The notes beneath the pieces are model-generated. The model was not told the origin of the DNA. It worked only from the letters and a program-made list of their open reading frames with translations, and ran no database searches. From Jongsikchunia kroppenstedtii DSM 45133 (GTDB lineage: Bacteria > Actinomycetota > Actinomycetes > Mycobacteriales > Mycobacteriaceae), in the NCBI RefSeq assembly GCF_000380485.1, contig NZ_AQYG01000041.1:81921-145920 (forward strand): DNA of 64,000 nucleotides, given 5' to 3'. The translations under genes were made by a program, and so were the position numbers. Shown in pieces: positions 17,000 through 25,659 of the stretch. Each line of letters starts with the position of its first letter. The first letter of the stretch is position 1.

Positions 17000-18034
17000 C
17001 TATCCGCGCGAATGACGACCGGGGCGACCGTCGGGTGCCTCCGTACCATCCGCCGGCGGCCCCCAGTTCGACTGCGCCGGCGGTATCGGATCGGCCGGCG
17101 AGATCGGATCGGTCGGGCGGGGCGACTGGTTCAGATGATCGACCGCGGACGGCGGGTTCGGCTGCGCTGCCGGCGCAGGCGGCGCCACTGGCGCTGCTGG
17201 CGCAGGGGGCGGAGTGGTCGCCGGACGCTGCTGGGCCTGCTGCGCGGGATCGTCGAGATGCTTCATGTACTCGAACACGTCGTCGGCCGACGGGTGGCGC
17301 AGCTCGTTGACGATCCGCCCGTCCGCCAGAAAGACGACGCGGTCGGCGTAGCTCGCGGCCCGCGGATCGTGCGTCACGATGATCACCGTCTGCTGGAATT
17401 CATCGACGGCCGCCCGCAGGATGCTCATCACCTCGCCGGAGGAACGCGAGTCGAGGTTGCCGGTGGGCTCGTCGCCGAAGATGATGTCGGGCCGGCCGAC
17501 CAGAGCCCGGGCACAGGCCACACGCTGCTGCTGACCACCGGAGAGCTCGGAAGGCCGGTGACTCAACCGGTCCCGCAACCCGAGACGGTCGATCACCGCG
17601 TCGAACCAGGCCTGATCGGGCTTGCGGCCGGCGATGTCGAGCGGCAGCGTGATGTTCTCTTTCGCGGTGAGCGTCGGCACCAGATTGAACGCCTGGAACA
17701 CGAAGCCGATCCGGTCGCGACGCAGCAGCGTCGTCTGCTTGTCGTTGAGCGCCGACAGGTCGGTGTCGCCGATGGTGACGCGACCGCTGGTCGATGCGTC
17801 CAGCCCGGCGAGGCAGTGCATCAGCGTGGACTTGCCGGAGCCCGACGGCCCCATGATCGCGGTGAACTCGCCCGCGGCGAAGGCCACGTCGACCTGCCGT
17901 AACGCCTCCACCGTTGTGTCGCCGGAACCGTAGACCTTGGTCAGTTGTTCGGCGCGGGCCGCGACCGCCTGGGTGCCGGCGGCGCCACGGGCCGCGCTAG
18001 CTCCGGCGTTCGGACCACTTGGGGGGACTGACAT
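17000..18034 (-). CDS. LolD/MacB-like ABC transporter ATP-binding protein
   Basis: A 344-residue ATPase. Walker A '[12 protein letters not shown]', signature '[15 protein letters not shown]', Walker B 'IIFGDEPTGNLD' and the H-loop 'IIVTHD' are intact, in the MacB/LolD subfamily (the 'EPTGNLD' form). The last ~95 residues are a Pro/Ala-rich tail not needed for catalysis. I start at ATG 18034, which has an AGAGAGG ribosome site; a longer frame begins at 18091. It forms a two-gene operon with the FtsX-like permease. The upstream 276 bp (18035-18310) hold only the short frame described separately. Confidence 0.9.
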   Translation of the reverse strand: MSVPPSGPNAGASAARGAAGTQAVAARAEQLTKVYGSGDTTVEALRQVDVAFAAGEFTAIMGPSGSGKSTLMHCLAGLDASTSGRVTIGDTDLSALNDKQTTLLRRDRIGFVFQAFNLVPTLTAKENITLPLDIAGRKPDQAWFDAVIDRLGLRDRLSHRPSELSGGQQQRVACARALVGRPDIIFGDEPTGNLDSRSSGEVMSILRAAVDEFQQTVIIVTHDPRAASYADRVVFLADGRIVNELRHPSADDVFEYMKHLDDPAQQAQQRPATTPPPAPAAPVAPPAPAAQPNPPSAVDHLNQSPRPTDPISPADPIPPAQSNWGPPADGTEAPDGRPGRHSRG

Positions 18035-18232
18035 GCGTTGCCTCTCTCGACGTCTGTCGGCCGGCCCCGATGACGGGCGCACCGCCGACAATCCACAGTG
18101 CGCGACAATCCTGACCTACCGGCCTCGCCTGCCACCATAGGTGAACTCCCCCATCTTCACCCGCAGGTTTTGCTGGCCGTCGAAAGTGGCGCCGCCGAGA
18201 TCGCCGGCGGGCGAGTCAACGAAATTCGCAGA

Positions 18233-18304
18233 TCACCGGGGGTATCGGCCGGGTCGCGGCCCCTCGATCACTCGCTGCGCGTCCGGATCCTTCAAGGCGT
18301 TCAT
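18233..18304 (-). CDS. Very short ORF coupled to the quinone oxidoreductase gene
   Basis: ATG 18304 lies 6 bp after the stop codon of the oxidoreductase gene and encodes 23 residues (MNALKDPDAQRVIEG...) ending in TGA at 18233-18235. The same frame continues open for 38 more codons to TAG at 18116. The close coupling favours translation. I do not recognise the peptide; a degenerate gene or chance frame is possible. Confidence 0.3.
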   Translation of the reverse strand: MNALKDPDAQRVIEGPRPGRYPR

Positions 18305-18310
18305 CAACCG

Positions 18311-19321
18311 TCAGCCCTTATCGTCAAGCAGCAGTAGCACTTTGCCGATCGAATCGGCCGAGTTCAGCATTTCCTGTCCGCGCGCGGCGTCGCCGATCGG
18401 CAGGCGCGCCGAAATGATCGGCGCCACCGTGCCCGCATTGACCAACGGCCATTCGTCTTTCGCCACGGCCGCGACGATCTCGGCTTTCGATCCTGGGCCG
18501 GCGATCGGGCGGTTCCGCACGTTGAGGCCGATGACTCGCGCGCGCTTCGCGATCAGCGTCGCGATGTTCAACTCGCCCACGAGTCCGCCCTGCATACCGA
18601 TGATGACCAGACGTCCGCCGGTCGCGAGTGCGGCCACGTTGCCGGGCAGATACTGGGCGGCCATGATGTCGAGGATGACATCGGCCTGGTCGGCGAGCTC
18701 AGCGGCGAAATCCTGTTCGCGGTAATTGATCACGATGTCGGCGCCGAGCTGCCGGCAACGTTCCGCCTTGAGCTCGGACCCGACGGTGACCGCGACTTTC
18801 GCCCCCAGCGCCTTCGCGACCTGGATCGCGTGTGTCCCGATCCCGCTGCCGCCGCCGTGAATCAGCAGGGTCTCCCCGGCCGTGAGCCCGGCGTCCATCA
18901 CGATGGTCGACCACACCGTCACCGCCACTTCCGGCAGCGCGGCCGCGTCGACCAGCGACACACCTTCCGGCACGGGCAACAGCTGCGTTGCCGGGACGAC
19001 CGCGTATTCCGCATAACCGCCGCCGGCGATGAGCGCACAGACCTGGTCGCCGATGTCATAGCCGGCGACGCCCTCGCCCACCGCGGCGATCGTGCCGGAG
19101 ATCTCCATCCCCATCACGTCGGTGATTCCCGGCGGCGGCGGGTACAACCCCTGCCGCTGCATCAGGTCCGCGCGATTGATCCCGGCGGCCGCGACCTTGA
19201 CCAGTACCTCGCCGGGAGCCGGGCGCGGGGTGGGGAAATCGTCGACGACGCGGAGATCGGCCGACGCGTCGTCGACGACGACCGCGCGCATGGCCTCCGG
19301 CACATCGGTTGCCGCATTCAT
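18311..19321 (-). CDS. NAD(P)H-quinone oxidoreductase, zinc-independent MDR family
   Basis: A 336-residue medium-chain dehydrogenase/reductase of the quinone oxidoreductase (PIG3/TP53I3-like) branch. Visible are 'GINRADLMQRQGLYPPPPG' (about 47-65), typical of this branch, and the nucleotide-binding 'LLIHGGGSGIGTHAIQVAKALGAKV' (about 143-167). There are no catalytic zinc ligands. Start at ATG 19321 with GGAAGG upstream. It lies 36 bp after the acetoacetate-decarboxylase-like gene on the same strand and probably belongs to its transcript. It reduces quinones or enones with NADPH; here perhaps detoxification. Confidence 0.9.
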   Translation of the reverse strand: MNAATDVPEAMRAVVVDDASADLRVVDDFPTPRPAPGEVLVKVAAAGINRADLMQRQGLYPPPPGITDVMGMEISGTIAAVGEGVAGYDIGDQVCALIAGGGYAEYAVVPATQLLPVPEGVSLVDAAALPEVAVTVWSTIVMDAGLTAGETLLIHGGGSGIGTHAIQVAKALGAKVAVTVGSELKAERCRQLGADIVINYREQDFAAELADQADVILDIMAAQYLPGNVAALATGGRLVIIGMQGGLVGELNIATLIAKRARVIGLNVRNRPIAGPGSKAEIVAAVAKDEWPLVNAGTVAPIISARLPIGDAARGQEMLNSADSIGKVLLLLDDKG

Positions 19322-19357
19322 GTTCGGTTGCCTTCCAGATCGTTCCAGCACGGCCGG

Positions 19358-20308
19358 TCAGCCGCGCTCGGGCATCGACGTCGGGACGGGCATATGCAGC
19401 GCCAGCTGCCCCTCGGTGATGACGTCCAGCTGCACGGTTCGCATGGGCCGCAGCGATCGCAGGTCGTCGGACATCCGCCCCTCGCCCAGCTGCATGTCGA
19501 CGTGGCGCGGCAGGCGCGTGGTGCCGCCCGACAACACGTTGGTCTGGCTCGTGGTCGAATGCCATGCATGGCCGATCTGGGTGTACGACGTCAGCGTGGA
19601 CACCGCCGCACCCGACCGGTGCGGAGTCTGCTTCGGGGTGCGCGCCGATAGCGAAAGATCCATTCCCCCTGACTCATTGGCGATCCGAGCGGTGGCCCGG
19701 CGGTCATCGATCTCGACATCCAGATCGGTGACCCACTTGGGAAAGCCGTAACCGTCATGACCGCGCACCTGCGCGATGTCGGTGTTGACGGGCAACGACA
19801 GCACATATGACTCCAGGTGTTCGTTCTTGAGAGCCGCCGCGAGGTCGATGAAGCCCGCGCCGCCGTGCCGGGCCGGACGAACCGCGACGCCCACCGCGGC
19901 CTCCGTGTAGAAGTCGATATCGCAGACGTCGTAGCGGAAGATCATCACCGACGCGAGCCCCAGACCCGGCGCGACCGCCAGGGGCGCCAGCTGCTCGGGC
20001 AGCCGCCGCCGGATCGCGCTCAGCGGCGCGAGCATCGTGACGCGCGCACTGGACATGCGGTAGTAGAAGTTCGGGGTGAGGGTCGGCCCGATCGGCGAGT
20101 CGACCCGCGTCTTGGGCAGCTGCCGGAAGAAGTCCACGCCGCTCACCCGGGGATCGCGGGCGATCTCATCGAGATCCGGGTCCATCCGGTACCGGTCGTA
20201 GAACCCGCCGCGAGGAACCGTGACCGTAAGGTCGCCCAGTTCTACCTGCATCATCCCCAGAGTGACGTCGCTCGCGGAACCGATCTCGGTCGATGAGTTC
20301 GATGGCAT
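19358..20308 (-). CDS. Acetoacetate decarboxylase family protein
   Basis: A 316-residue ADC-fold protein (PF06314). 'FYYRMSSARVTMLAPLSAIRRRLPEQLAPL' and 'GFPKWVTDLDVEI' match the family; a Lys follows 'GYGFP' as in the active-site region ('GFPK'), where the Schiff-base Lys or its neighbour lies in true decarboxylases. Many ADC homologues in actinobacteria act on other keto acids or are of unknown function. Start at ATG 20308 with AGGGAG upstream. The promoter region contains a perfect 40-bp palindrome 38 bp upstream of the start, suggesting tight regulation. Downstream is the quinone oxidoreductase. Confidence 0.82.
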   Translation of the reverse strand: MPSNSSTEIGSASDVTLGMMQVELGDLTVTVPRGGFYDRYRMDPDLDEIARDPRVSGVDFFRQLPKTRVDSPIGPTLTPNFYYRMSSARVTMLAPLSAIRRRLPEQLAPLAVAPGLGLASVMIFRYDVCDIDFYTEAAVGVAVRPARHGGAGFIDLAAALKNEHLESYVLSLPVNTDIAQVRGHDGYGFPKWVTDLDVEIDDRRATARIANESGGMDLSLSARTPKQTPHRSGAAVSTLTSYTQIGHAWHSTTSQTNVLSGGTTRLPRHVDMQLGEGRMSDDLRSLRPMRTVQLDVITEGQLALHMPVPTSMPERG

Positions 20309-20345
20309 GTGATGACTCCCTGCTGATCCGACGATCAAATGTATT

Positions 20346-20385
20346 CAGTGCTTACATAGCAACCTACGTTGCTATGTAAGCACTG
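20346..20385. promoter_or_regulatory. Perfect palindrome with 18-bp arms, candidate operator
   Basis: CAGTGCTTACATAGCAAC, CTAC loop, then the exact reverse complement. It sits upstream of the acetoacetate-decarboxylase-like gene and 43 bp downstream of the DJ-1-like gene. There is no T-run on either side, which argues against an intrinsic terminator. The GCTTACAT half-site recurs at 21206-21213 upstream of the DJ-1-like gene, next to the TetR gene. Confidence 0.7.
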
Positions 20386-20428
20386 TCAACACTCTCCGCG
20401 TGGATCCGCCAGCCGATCGGCCTCGGAA

Positions 20429-21130
20429 CTACCCCACGACGTCGGCGATGATCCGCGACGCGAGCTTGTCGGAGGACTGCGGATTCTGGCCTGTGTACAG
20501 GTTGCCGTCGACGACGACGTAGGGGCGCAACGGGATCGCACCCTTCGAGTAGTCGACTCCAGCCTCCTTCAACCGGTCCTCGAGCAACCACGGCGCCTTC
20601 TTCGCGAACCGGTTGAGCAGTTCCTCCCGGTTCGACAGGCCCGTCATCCGGCGACCCGCGAAGGCCGAGCCGCCGTCGGCGTCGGTCGCGGCGAGCACCG
20701 CCGCCGGGGCGTGGCAGAGCAGTGCCAACGGCTTGCCCGAGCGCAGGCGCCGCGCCAGGAGCGCGCCCGACACCTCGTCGTAGGCCAGGTCTTCCATCGG
20801 TCCGTGGCCGCCGGGGTAGAACACGACATCGAAGTCGTCGACATTGACCGCGTCGAGAGACACCGGGCTCGCCAGGACGTCCGCGATGCCGTCCAGATAG
20901 CGTTCGACCGCCTTGCGCTTCCATGGAGTTCCGCCCGCGATACCGAGACTGAGGCGATCCAGGGTCGGCGCCTTCCCTCCCGGCGTCGCGACGGTGATAT
21001 CCCAGCCCGCCTCCGCGAACAGGCGATGCGGCACGGCGACCTCCTCGGCCCAATACCCGGACGGATGGACGGTGCCGTCATTCAATGTCCAACGGTCGGC
21101 GGCCGAGATGACGAACAGGACCTTGCGCAT
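20429..21130 (-). CDS. DJ-1/PfpI family protein (type 1 glutamine amidotransferase-like, Hsp31-like)
   Basis: A 233-residue protein with the DJ-1/PfpI nucleophile elbow 'ALLCHAPAAVL' (Cys and His about 138-139) and 'YPGGHGPMEDL' (about 109-119), as well as 'YWAEEVAVPHRLF' near the N-terminus with the conserved Glu. This set fits Hsp31/glyoxalase-III-like members, which detoxify methylglyoxal or act as redox-sensitive chaperones. ATG at 21130. It is the first gene of a same-strand series with the decarboxylase-like and quinone-oxidoreductase genes, which together look like an electrophile or carbonyl stress module. The divergent TetR gene starts 190 bp away. Confidence 0.88.
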   Translation of the reverse strand: MRKVLFVISAADRWTLNDGTVHPSGYWAEEVAVPHRLFAEAGWDITVATPGGKAPTLDRLSLGIAGGTPWKRKAVERYLDGIADVLASPVSLDAVNVDDFDVVFYPGGHGPMEDLAYDEVSGALLARRLRSGKPLALLCHAPAAVLAATDADGGSAFAGRRMTGLSNREELLNRFAKKAPWLLEDRLKEAGVDYSKGAIPLRPYVVVDGNLYTGQNPQSSDKLASRIIADVVG

Positions 21131-21194
21131 GGTGTACCTCGATTCGAATGGTCGCCGCAGGACGGCGGCCGTTCGCGGCAGCCACGACGACGCG

Positions 21195-21213
21195 ATGTAT
21201 ACGACGCTTACAT
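21195..21213. promoter_or_regulatory. Candidate TetR operator in the DJ-1/tetR divergent region
   Basis: ATGTATACGACGCTTACAT, an imperfect inverted repeat (ATGTA...TACAT) that shares the GCTTACAT half-site with the palindrome at 20346-20385. It lies between the divergent DJ-1-like and TetR genes, where a local repressor would bind. Confidence 0.45.
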
Positions 21214-21319
21214 TAGACTGGTCCCAGGCCCTGCGCCAGGAAGGACTTGCCTCTCACCGAGCGTGCAACCCGATGAGCTGGTGATCAGGCGCCGATCGTC
21301 GAGAGTTAGATTTGAGGCC

Positions 21320-21898
21320 ATGTCAGCTTCGCCCGGGTCGTATCACCACGGTGACCTGCCCGCCGCCCTGGTCCGCGCGGCAATGGAACTCCTGGAGGAG
21401 AGCGGCTCCGACCTCTCACTCCGCGCGGTGGCCCGCCGGGCGGGCGTATCCACGGCCGCGCCCTATCGCCACTTCGCAGACCGGGATGCGCTGCTGTCCG
21501 CCGTTGCCGCCGTCGGCTACCGCGAATTGGCGACGTCACTGATGCGGTCGCAGCCCGAGCCGTCCTCGGTCGACGACGTCGCGACCATCGCGGTCGCGTA
21601 CGTACGGTTCGCGCTCGATCGGCCCGCGCTCTTCCGAGTGATGTTCGCCGAGCCCTGTGACCCGACCAACCCGGAACGGGTCGCCGCCGTCGCCGCGATC
21701 ACCGAGTATCTGGAATCGATCGTGCAGCGGATGGCTCCGGACGCCGACCACACCGCGATGGCCACCGGCATGTGGGCCCTCGTCCATGGGCTCGCATTCC
21801 TGCACCTCGACGGCAAATTCGGCACGACCGCATCCGAAGTCGACGGACGGGTACGGGCCGCGGTCAAGGCCGTGAGCACCTACCGCGTGGGCTCCTGA
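21320..21898 (+). CDS. TetR/AcrR family regulator with WHG-type C-terminal domain
   Basis: A 192-residue regulator. The N-terminal helix-turn-helix ('SYHHGDLPAALVRAAMELLEESG', then '[31 protein letters not shown]') is canonical. The ligand domain carries 'YVRFALDRPALFRVMF' and ends '...ALVHGLAFLHLDGKF', typical of the TetR_C_33/WHG group. Start at ATG 21320; no strong ribosome site, with GAGG at -8. It is divergent from the DJ-1/decarboxylase/oxidoreductase genes and probably represses them; the candidate sites are at 21195-21213 and 20346-20385. The inducer is unknown. Confidence 0.88.
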   Translation: MSASPGSYHHGDLPAALVRAAMELLEESGSDLSLRAVARRAGVSTAAPYRHFADRDALLSAVAAVGYRELATSLMRSQPEPSSVDDVATIAVAYVRFALDRPALFRVMFAEPCDPTNPERVAAVAAITEYLESIVQRMAPDADHTAMATGMWALVHGLAFLHLDGKFGTTASEVDGRVRAAVKAVSTYRVGS

Positions 21899-21926
21899 CA
21901 GAGCCGCGCGACCGGACGCGTGCTGA

Positions 21927-22757
21927 TCAGCCGGTGCGCTTGGTCAGCGGCACCACGAGCGGCCCGGCGCCCGTCGGATCGGCGATCACCTGCGCCCGCA
22001 GACCGAACGCGTCCTGCAGCACCGCCGGAGTGATCACGTCGTCGGGCGTGCCCTCGGCGAGCACCGCGCCGTCGCGCATCACCACCAGCCGATCGCTGTA
22101 GCGCGCCGCGAGATTGAGGTCGTGCAGCACCATCACGACGGTCTTGCCGTGCGTGGTGCGCAGGTCCTCGACGAGGTCGAGCACGTCGATCGCGTGCGCC
22201 AGATCGAGGAATGTCGTCGGTTCGTCCAGCAGCAGCAGATCGGTCTGCTGGGCCAGCGTCATCGCGATCCAGACCCGCTGGCGCTGACCGCCGGACAACG
22301 CATCGACCGGCCGGTCGGCGAGGTCGGCGACATCGGTGAGCGTCAGCGCCTCACTGACAGCCTGCTCATCCTCGTTCGACCACTGCCGATACCACGACTG
22401 ATGCGGGTGCCGTCCCCGCGAGACCAGCTCCAGGACCGTCAAACCCGCTGGCGCCGTGGGTGATTGGGGTAGCAGCCCCAGAGTCCGCGCCACCTGCTTG
22501 GTGGGCACCGATGAGATGTCGTGGCCGTCGAGCAGCACGGAACCCGACTTCGGGCGCAGCAGGCGGGCCAGCGAACGCAGCAGCGTCGACTTGCCGCAGC
22601 CGTTCGGCCCGATGACCGTGGTGATCTGGCCGTCGGGCACCTGGACGTTCAGCCCGTCGATCACCGGCGCATCGCCGTATCCGACGGTCAGATCCTGTGC
22701 GGACAACCGCGATGTGGTCAATACGGTCGCCATGTCGTCGGGCGTCACTGCACTCAT
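21927..22757 (-). CDS. Iron-siderophore ABC transporter ATP-binding protein (FecE/FepC-like)
   Basis: A 276-residue ATPase with Walker A 'GPNGCGKSTLLR' , signature 'LSGGQRQRVWIAMTLAQ' and Walker B 'LLLDEPTTFLDLAH', the exact form found in FepC/FecE siderophore importers. ATG 22757 overlaps the stop of the preceding permease gene (ATGA), so the genes are co-translated. Energises import of ferric siderophores through the two FecCD permeases encoded upstream. Last gene of the iron-regulated operon; it converges with the TetR gene with 28 bp between stops. Confidence 0.95.
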   Translation of the reverse strand: MSAVTPDDMATVLTTSRLSAQDLTVGYGDAPVIDGLNVQVPDGQITTVIGPNGCGKSTLLRSLARLLRPKSGSVLLDGHDISSVPTKQVARTLGLLPQSPTAPAGLTVLELVSRGRHPHQSWYRQWSNEDEQAVSEALTLTDVADLADRPVDALSGGQRQRVWIAMTLAQQTDLLLLDEPTTFLDLAHAIDVLDLVEDLRTTHGKTVVMVLHDLNLAARYSDRLVVMRDGAVLAEGTPDDVITPAVLQDAFGLRAQVIADPTGAGPLVVPLTKRTG

Positions 22758-23833
22758 GCCCCACCCCTTCGGCTCGTCATCAGCATCAAGTAGATCAGAG
22801 CCGGACCGCCCAGCGCGGCGGTGATCACGCCGACCGGCAGCGCCACCGGCAGCAGCGTGCGGCAGATCAGGTCACCGGCCAGCACCAGCGCGGCGCCGCA
22901 CAACGCCGACGTCAGCGGTCCCGGCGCAGGCGTGCGGCTCAAACGCAGGGCGATCTGCGGCGCCAGCATGGCCACGAATGCGACCGGCCCGGCCGCCGCC
23001 ACACACAGGGCGGCTACCGCGACCGCCACCATCAGCAGGGCCCCGGCGGCCCGCGACGGATGCACCCCGAGACCGCGAATGGAGTCCGCGTCCAGCGGCA
23101 AGACCGACAGCGACCGGGATCCGGCAATCACCGCCACGGCGCCCACGGCGACGCCGATTGCCGGCCACTTCACGGCCGACCAGTCGGCCCCGCCGACCGA
23201 GCCCACCAGCCAGGTTTGCGCACGGGTCGCGTCAGTGGTGATCGCACGGGTCAGGAGATAGCCGACGACGCCCTGCAGCGCCCAGGTCAGAGCCACGCCG
23301 ACCAGCACCAGCCGCAGCGGATCCAGGCCGCCGCGACGCCAGGACAGTACGTACATCGCTGCGGCAGCGGCGAATCCACCGACGAGTGCCGCCACCGGAA
23401 TGCCGACCGTGCCCAGTCCCCAGCTCGTGCCGATCGTGATGACCACCACGGCACCGACACTCGCGCCGGCCGAGATGCCCAGAAAGTCCGGGGTCGCCAA
23501 CGGGTTTCGGGTGATCGTCTGCGTCAGTGCGCCGGACAGTCCGAATCCGGCGCCCACCAGGGCCGCCGTCCACGCGCGCGGCAACTGGGAGTCGAACATG
23601 ATGACGTTCTCGATGCGATTGCCGCCGCCGAACAGGATGCGCATCGCGTCGAAGAAGGACATCGGATAGTCGCTGACCGCAACACTGCCGGCGAACAACC
23701 CGACGACCAGGATCGCCAGCAGTACACCCACAATCAGTCGCCGGGGACGTACCAGGAATGACACGGGTCCCACCGCAACGCGATTGCGCCGCAGCGGGAT
23801 CGGGGGCGCGTCGGTCATCAGTTCTGCTGTCAT
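22754..23833 (-). CDS. FecCD-family iron-siderophore permease 2
   Basis: A 359-residue permease with about 9-10 membrane segments. 'LPRAWTAALVGAGFGLSGALTQTITRNPLATPDFLGISAGASVGAV' (in parts, about 84-128) and 'GPVAFVAMLAPQIALRLSR' (about 280-298) are FecCD signatures. Its start (23833) overlaps the stop of the first permease by 4 bp and its own end overlaps the ATPase start. It forms the translocation channel as a heterodimer with the other permease. No substrate-binding lipoprotein is encoded nearby. Confidence 0.95.
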   Translation of the reverse strand: MTAELMTDAPPIPLRRNRVAVGPVSFLVRPRRLIVGVLLAILVVGLFAGSVAVSDYPMSFFDAMRILFGGGNRIENVIMFDSQLPRAWTAALVGAGFGLSGALTQTITRNPLATPDFLGISAGASVGAVVVITIGTSWGLGTVGIPVAALVGGFAAAAAMYVLSWRRGGLDPLRLVLVGVALTWALQGVVGYLLTRAITTDATRAQTWLVGSVGGADWSAVKWPAIGVAVGAVAVIAGSRSLSVLPLDADSIRGLGVHPSRAAGALLMVAVAVAALCVAAAGPVAFVAMLAPQIALRLSRTPAPGPLTSALCGAALVLAGDLICRTLLPVALPVGVITAALGGPALIYLMLMTSRRGGA

Positions 23834-24867
23834 ACCGACACCAGCCTGCGGGAGCGGACCAGGGCGATGAACACCGGTGCGCCCAGCACCGCCAGCACGA
23901 CGCCCGACTGCACCTCACCCGGACGGCCGAGGACCCGGCCGAGCACGTCCGCGGCCAGCAGCAGCACGGCACCGATCACAGCCGAGTACGGGACGATCCA
24001 GCGATAGTCGGGACCGACGATCATCCGCGCGATGTGCGGAGCCGCGAGGCCGAGGAACACGATGGGGCCGCACGCCGCCGTCGCCGCTCCGGCGAGGAGC
24101 GCGATGGTGATGACGCCGACCAGGCGCACCCGGCCGACCTTGGCGCCCAAGGCTTTCGTCGCGTCGTCACCGAGGCTCAGCACATTCAGCGAGAAGCCGC
24201 CGGCGACCGCCAGCACCAGCCCCGCGGCCACGAACGGCACCGCGGCCCACAGCACGTCGAAGCCCCGGCCGCTGATCGAGCCGACATTCCAGAAGCGCCA
24301 CGCGTCCAGCGATGTGCTGTCGGTAAGCACGATCGCCGAGGTCACCGCCAGCAGCACCGCATTGATGCCGACGCCGGCCAGCACCAGAGTCATCGGGCTG
24401 GCTCCCGCCGTCCCCGCCATCCGGCCGGCGAGCACCGAGAGCACGAACACCAGGGCGACCGCCGCGGCGGCACCGAGCAGCCCGAAGATCATGTACTGGA
24501 TAGGGCTCGAGATGTCGGCGAGGTAGACACCGGCCACCACGGCGCACGCGGCGCCCGCGTTCACCCCGAGCAATCCCGGCTCTGCCATGGGATTTCGGGT
24601 GTGCCCCTGCGAGAGCGCACCCGCGGCCCCGAGCGCCAGCCCGGCGACGATGCCCAACAGCGTGCGCGGCAGTCGAAGATCCTGAACGATGCCGACGGCG
24701 TCCGAGCTGTGCGCGGTCTTGGTGGCCCACAACGCATCCCACACCTCGGACGGGCTGAGTGTCCGCGAGCCGATGGCGATCGACGCGATCACGGCCACAA
24801 GCAGCAGCACCGCGATCGTCAGGGCTCCCCAGAACCTGGCCTGGCCACGCGCCGAGCTGCCGGTCAC
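23830..24867 (-). CDS. FecCD-family iron-siderophore permease 1
   Basis: A 345-residue permease: 'LPRTLLGIVAGLALGAAGALSQGHTRNPMAEPGLLGVNAGAA' (in parts) and 'GPIVFLGLAAPHIARMIVGPDYR' are conserved FecCD motifs. I start at GTG 24867, which has GGAG eight bases upstream, 25 bp after the stop of the siderophore-interacting protein gene; the frame is open further upstream to 24984 but that part overlaps the previous gene and is not membrane-like. Pairs with the next gene product. Co-transcribed from the IdeR-box promoter. Confidence 0.93.
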   Translation of the reverse strand: MTGSSARGQARFWGALTIAVLLLVAVIASIAIGSRTLSPSEVWDALWATKTAHSSDAVGIVQDLRLPRTLLGIVAGLALGAAGALSQGHTRNPMAEPGLLGVNAGAACAVVAGVYLADISSPIQYMIFGLLGAAAAVALVFVLSVLAGRMAGTAGASPMTLVLAGVGINAVLLAVTSAIVLTDSTSLDAWRFWNVGSISGRGFDVLWAAVPFVAAGLVLAVAGGFSLNVLSLGDDATKALGAKVGRVRLVGVITIALLAGAATAACGPIVFLGLAAPHIARMIVGPDYRWIVPYSAVIGAVLLLAADVLGRVLGRPGEVQSGVVLAVLGAPVFIALVRSRRLVSV

Positions 24868-24892
24868 AGCGAGCGCTCCGAATACGGATAGA

Positions 24893-25633
24893 TCATGACG
24901 GCTTGGCGTTCGCCATCCAGTACGCCTGCGATTTGATCGACCCGCGGTCGATTCCAAAGTCACTGCGCAGAACTCGCACCGCACTGCGGGTGATCTTGGT
25001 ATCGGCAGCCACCCAGCCGAAATGACCGTCCGCGTCGAACTTGTTGGCCCGCAGGGTGTCTACGATTCCCTCACCGCGTCGAACCCAGTGCACGACATCG
25101 GCCTCCCGGCTGCGCAGCGGCAGATCCGTGTCGTCGTCGTGCTGGTACTCGAGGAAGACGTGAGCCGTGGCGACACCGGCATCGAGCAGCGAGTTGATGG
25201 CCGGCAGCGAGGCCGTGTCGCCCACCAGGATCCAGCCCTTCGGCGCCGGTTCCGGCAGCGCGAATTTCGAACCCATGAACGTGGCGGCGATGGTGTCGCC
25301 GGGGGCCGCCTGCTGCGCCCAGCGCGCGGCGGAGCCGTCGTGGATCGCGAACTCGATGAAGAAGGTGTCGGCCGCCGGATCCGCGTCGACCAGGGTGTAG
25401 CCGCGCTGGTGCAGCTTTCCGGCACGGTCGGAGAACCACATCCGCACCCACATCGTCGGATGCAGCGGCCGCGCCGTCAGCAGACCGCCGCCGGTGAAAC
25501 CGATGCGGATGTAATGCTCGGAGATCCGCTCGGTGCCGGTTACGGTGAACTGGTAGTCGTCGGCGCCCAGCATCTTGAGCACCGCGCCCTGCCAGCCACG
25601 CGAGCGACCCGGCTGCCCGTCGCCGTTCGTCAT
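24893..25633 (-). CDS. Siderophore-interacting protein (NAD(P)H-dependent ferric-siderophore reductase)
   Basis: A 246-residue FAD-dependent reductase of the SIP family (PF08021/PF04954). The flavin-binding 'RGYTLVDADP' (RxYT) lies at about 77-86, the 'APGDTIAATFMGSKF' loop follows, and the NAD(P)H-domain core 'WILVGDTASLPAINSLL' is at about 133-149. These cytoplasmic enzymes reduce imported ferric siderophores to release iron. Start at ATG 25633 with GGAG seven bases upstream; a GTG at 25639 is possible. First gene of an operon with two permeases and an ATPase. An IdeR/DtxR box lies 27 bp upstream of the start, so expression should rise when iron is scarce. Confidence 0.93.
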   Translation of the reverse strand: MTNGDGQPGRSRGWQGAVLKMLGADDYQFTVTGTERISEHYIRIGFTGGGLLTARPLHPTMWVRMWFSDRAGKLHQRGYTLVDADPAADTFFIEFAIHDGSAARWAQQAAPGDTIAATFMGSKFALPEPAPKGWILVGDTASLPAINSLLDAGVATAHVFLEYQHDDDTDLPLRSREADVVHWVRRGEGIVDTLRANKFDADGHFGWVAADTKITRSAVRVLRSDFGIDRGSIKSQAYWMANAKPS

Positions 25634-25659
25634 GCCCACTCTCCATCAGTTAATTAGCT

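Noticed and set aside
15131..17902. 923-codon open frame on the plus strand
   Set aside because: Antisense to the ABC permease and ATPase genes; composed of Arg/Asp/Gly/His-rich sequence typical of shadow frames in GC-rich DNA.
20346..20385. Palindrome as intrinsic terminator of the DJ-1-like gene
   Set aside because: No T-run follows on the minus strand and it lies in the promoter region of the next gene, so an operator is preferred, though not proven.
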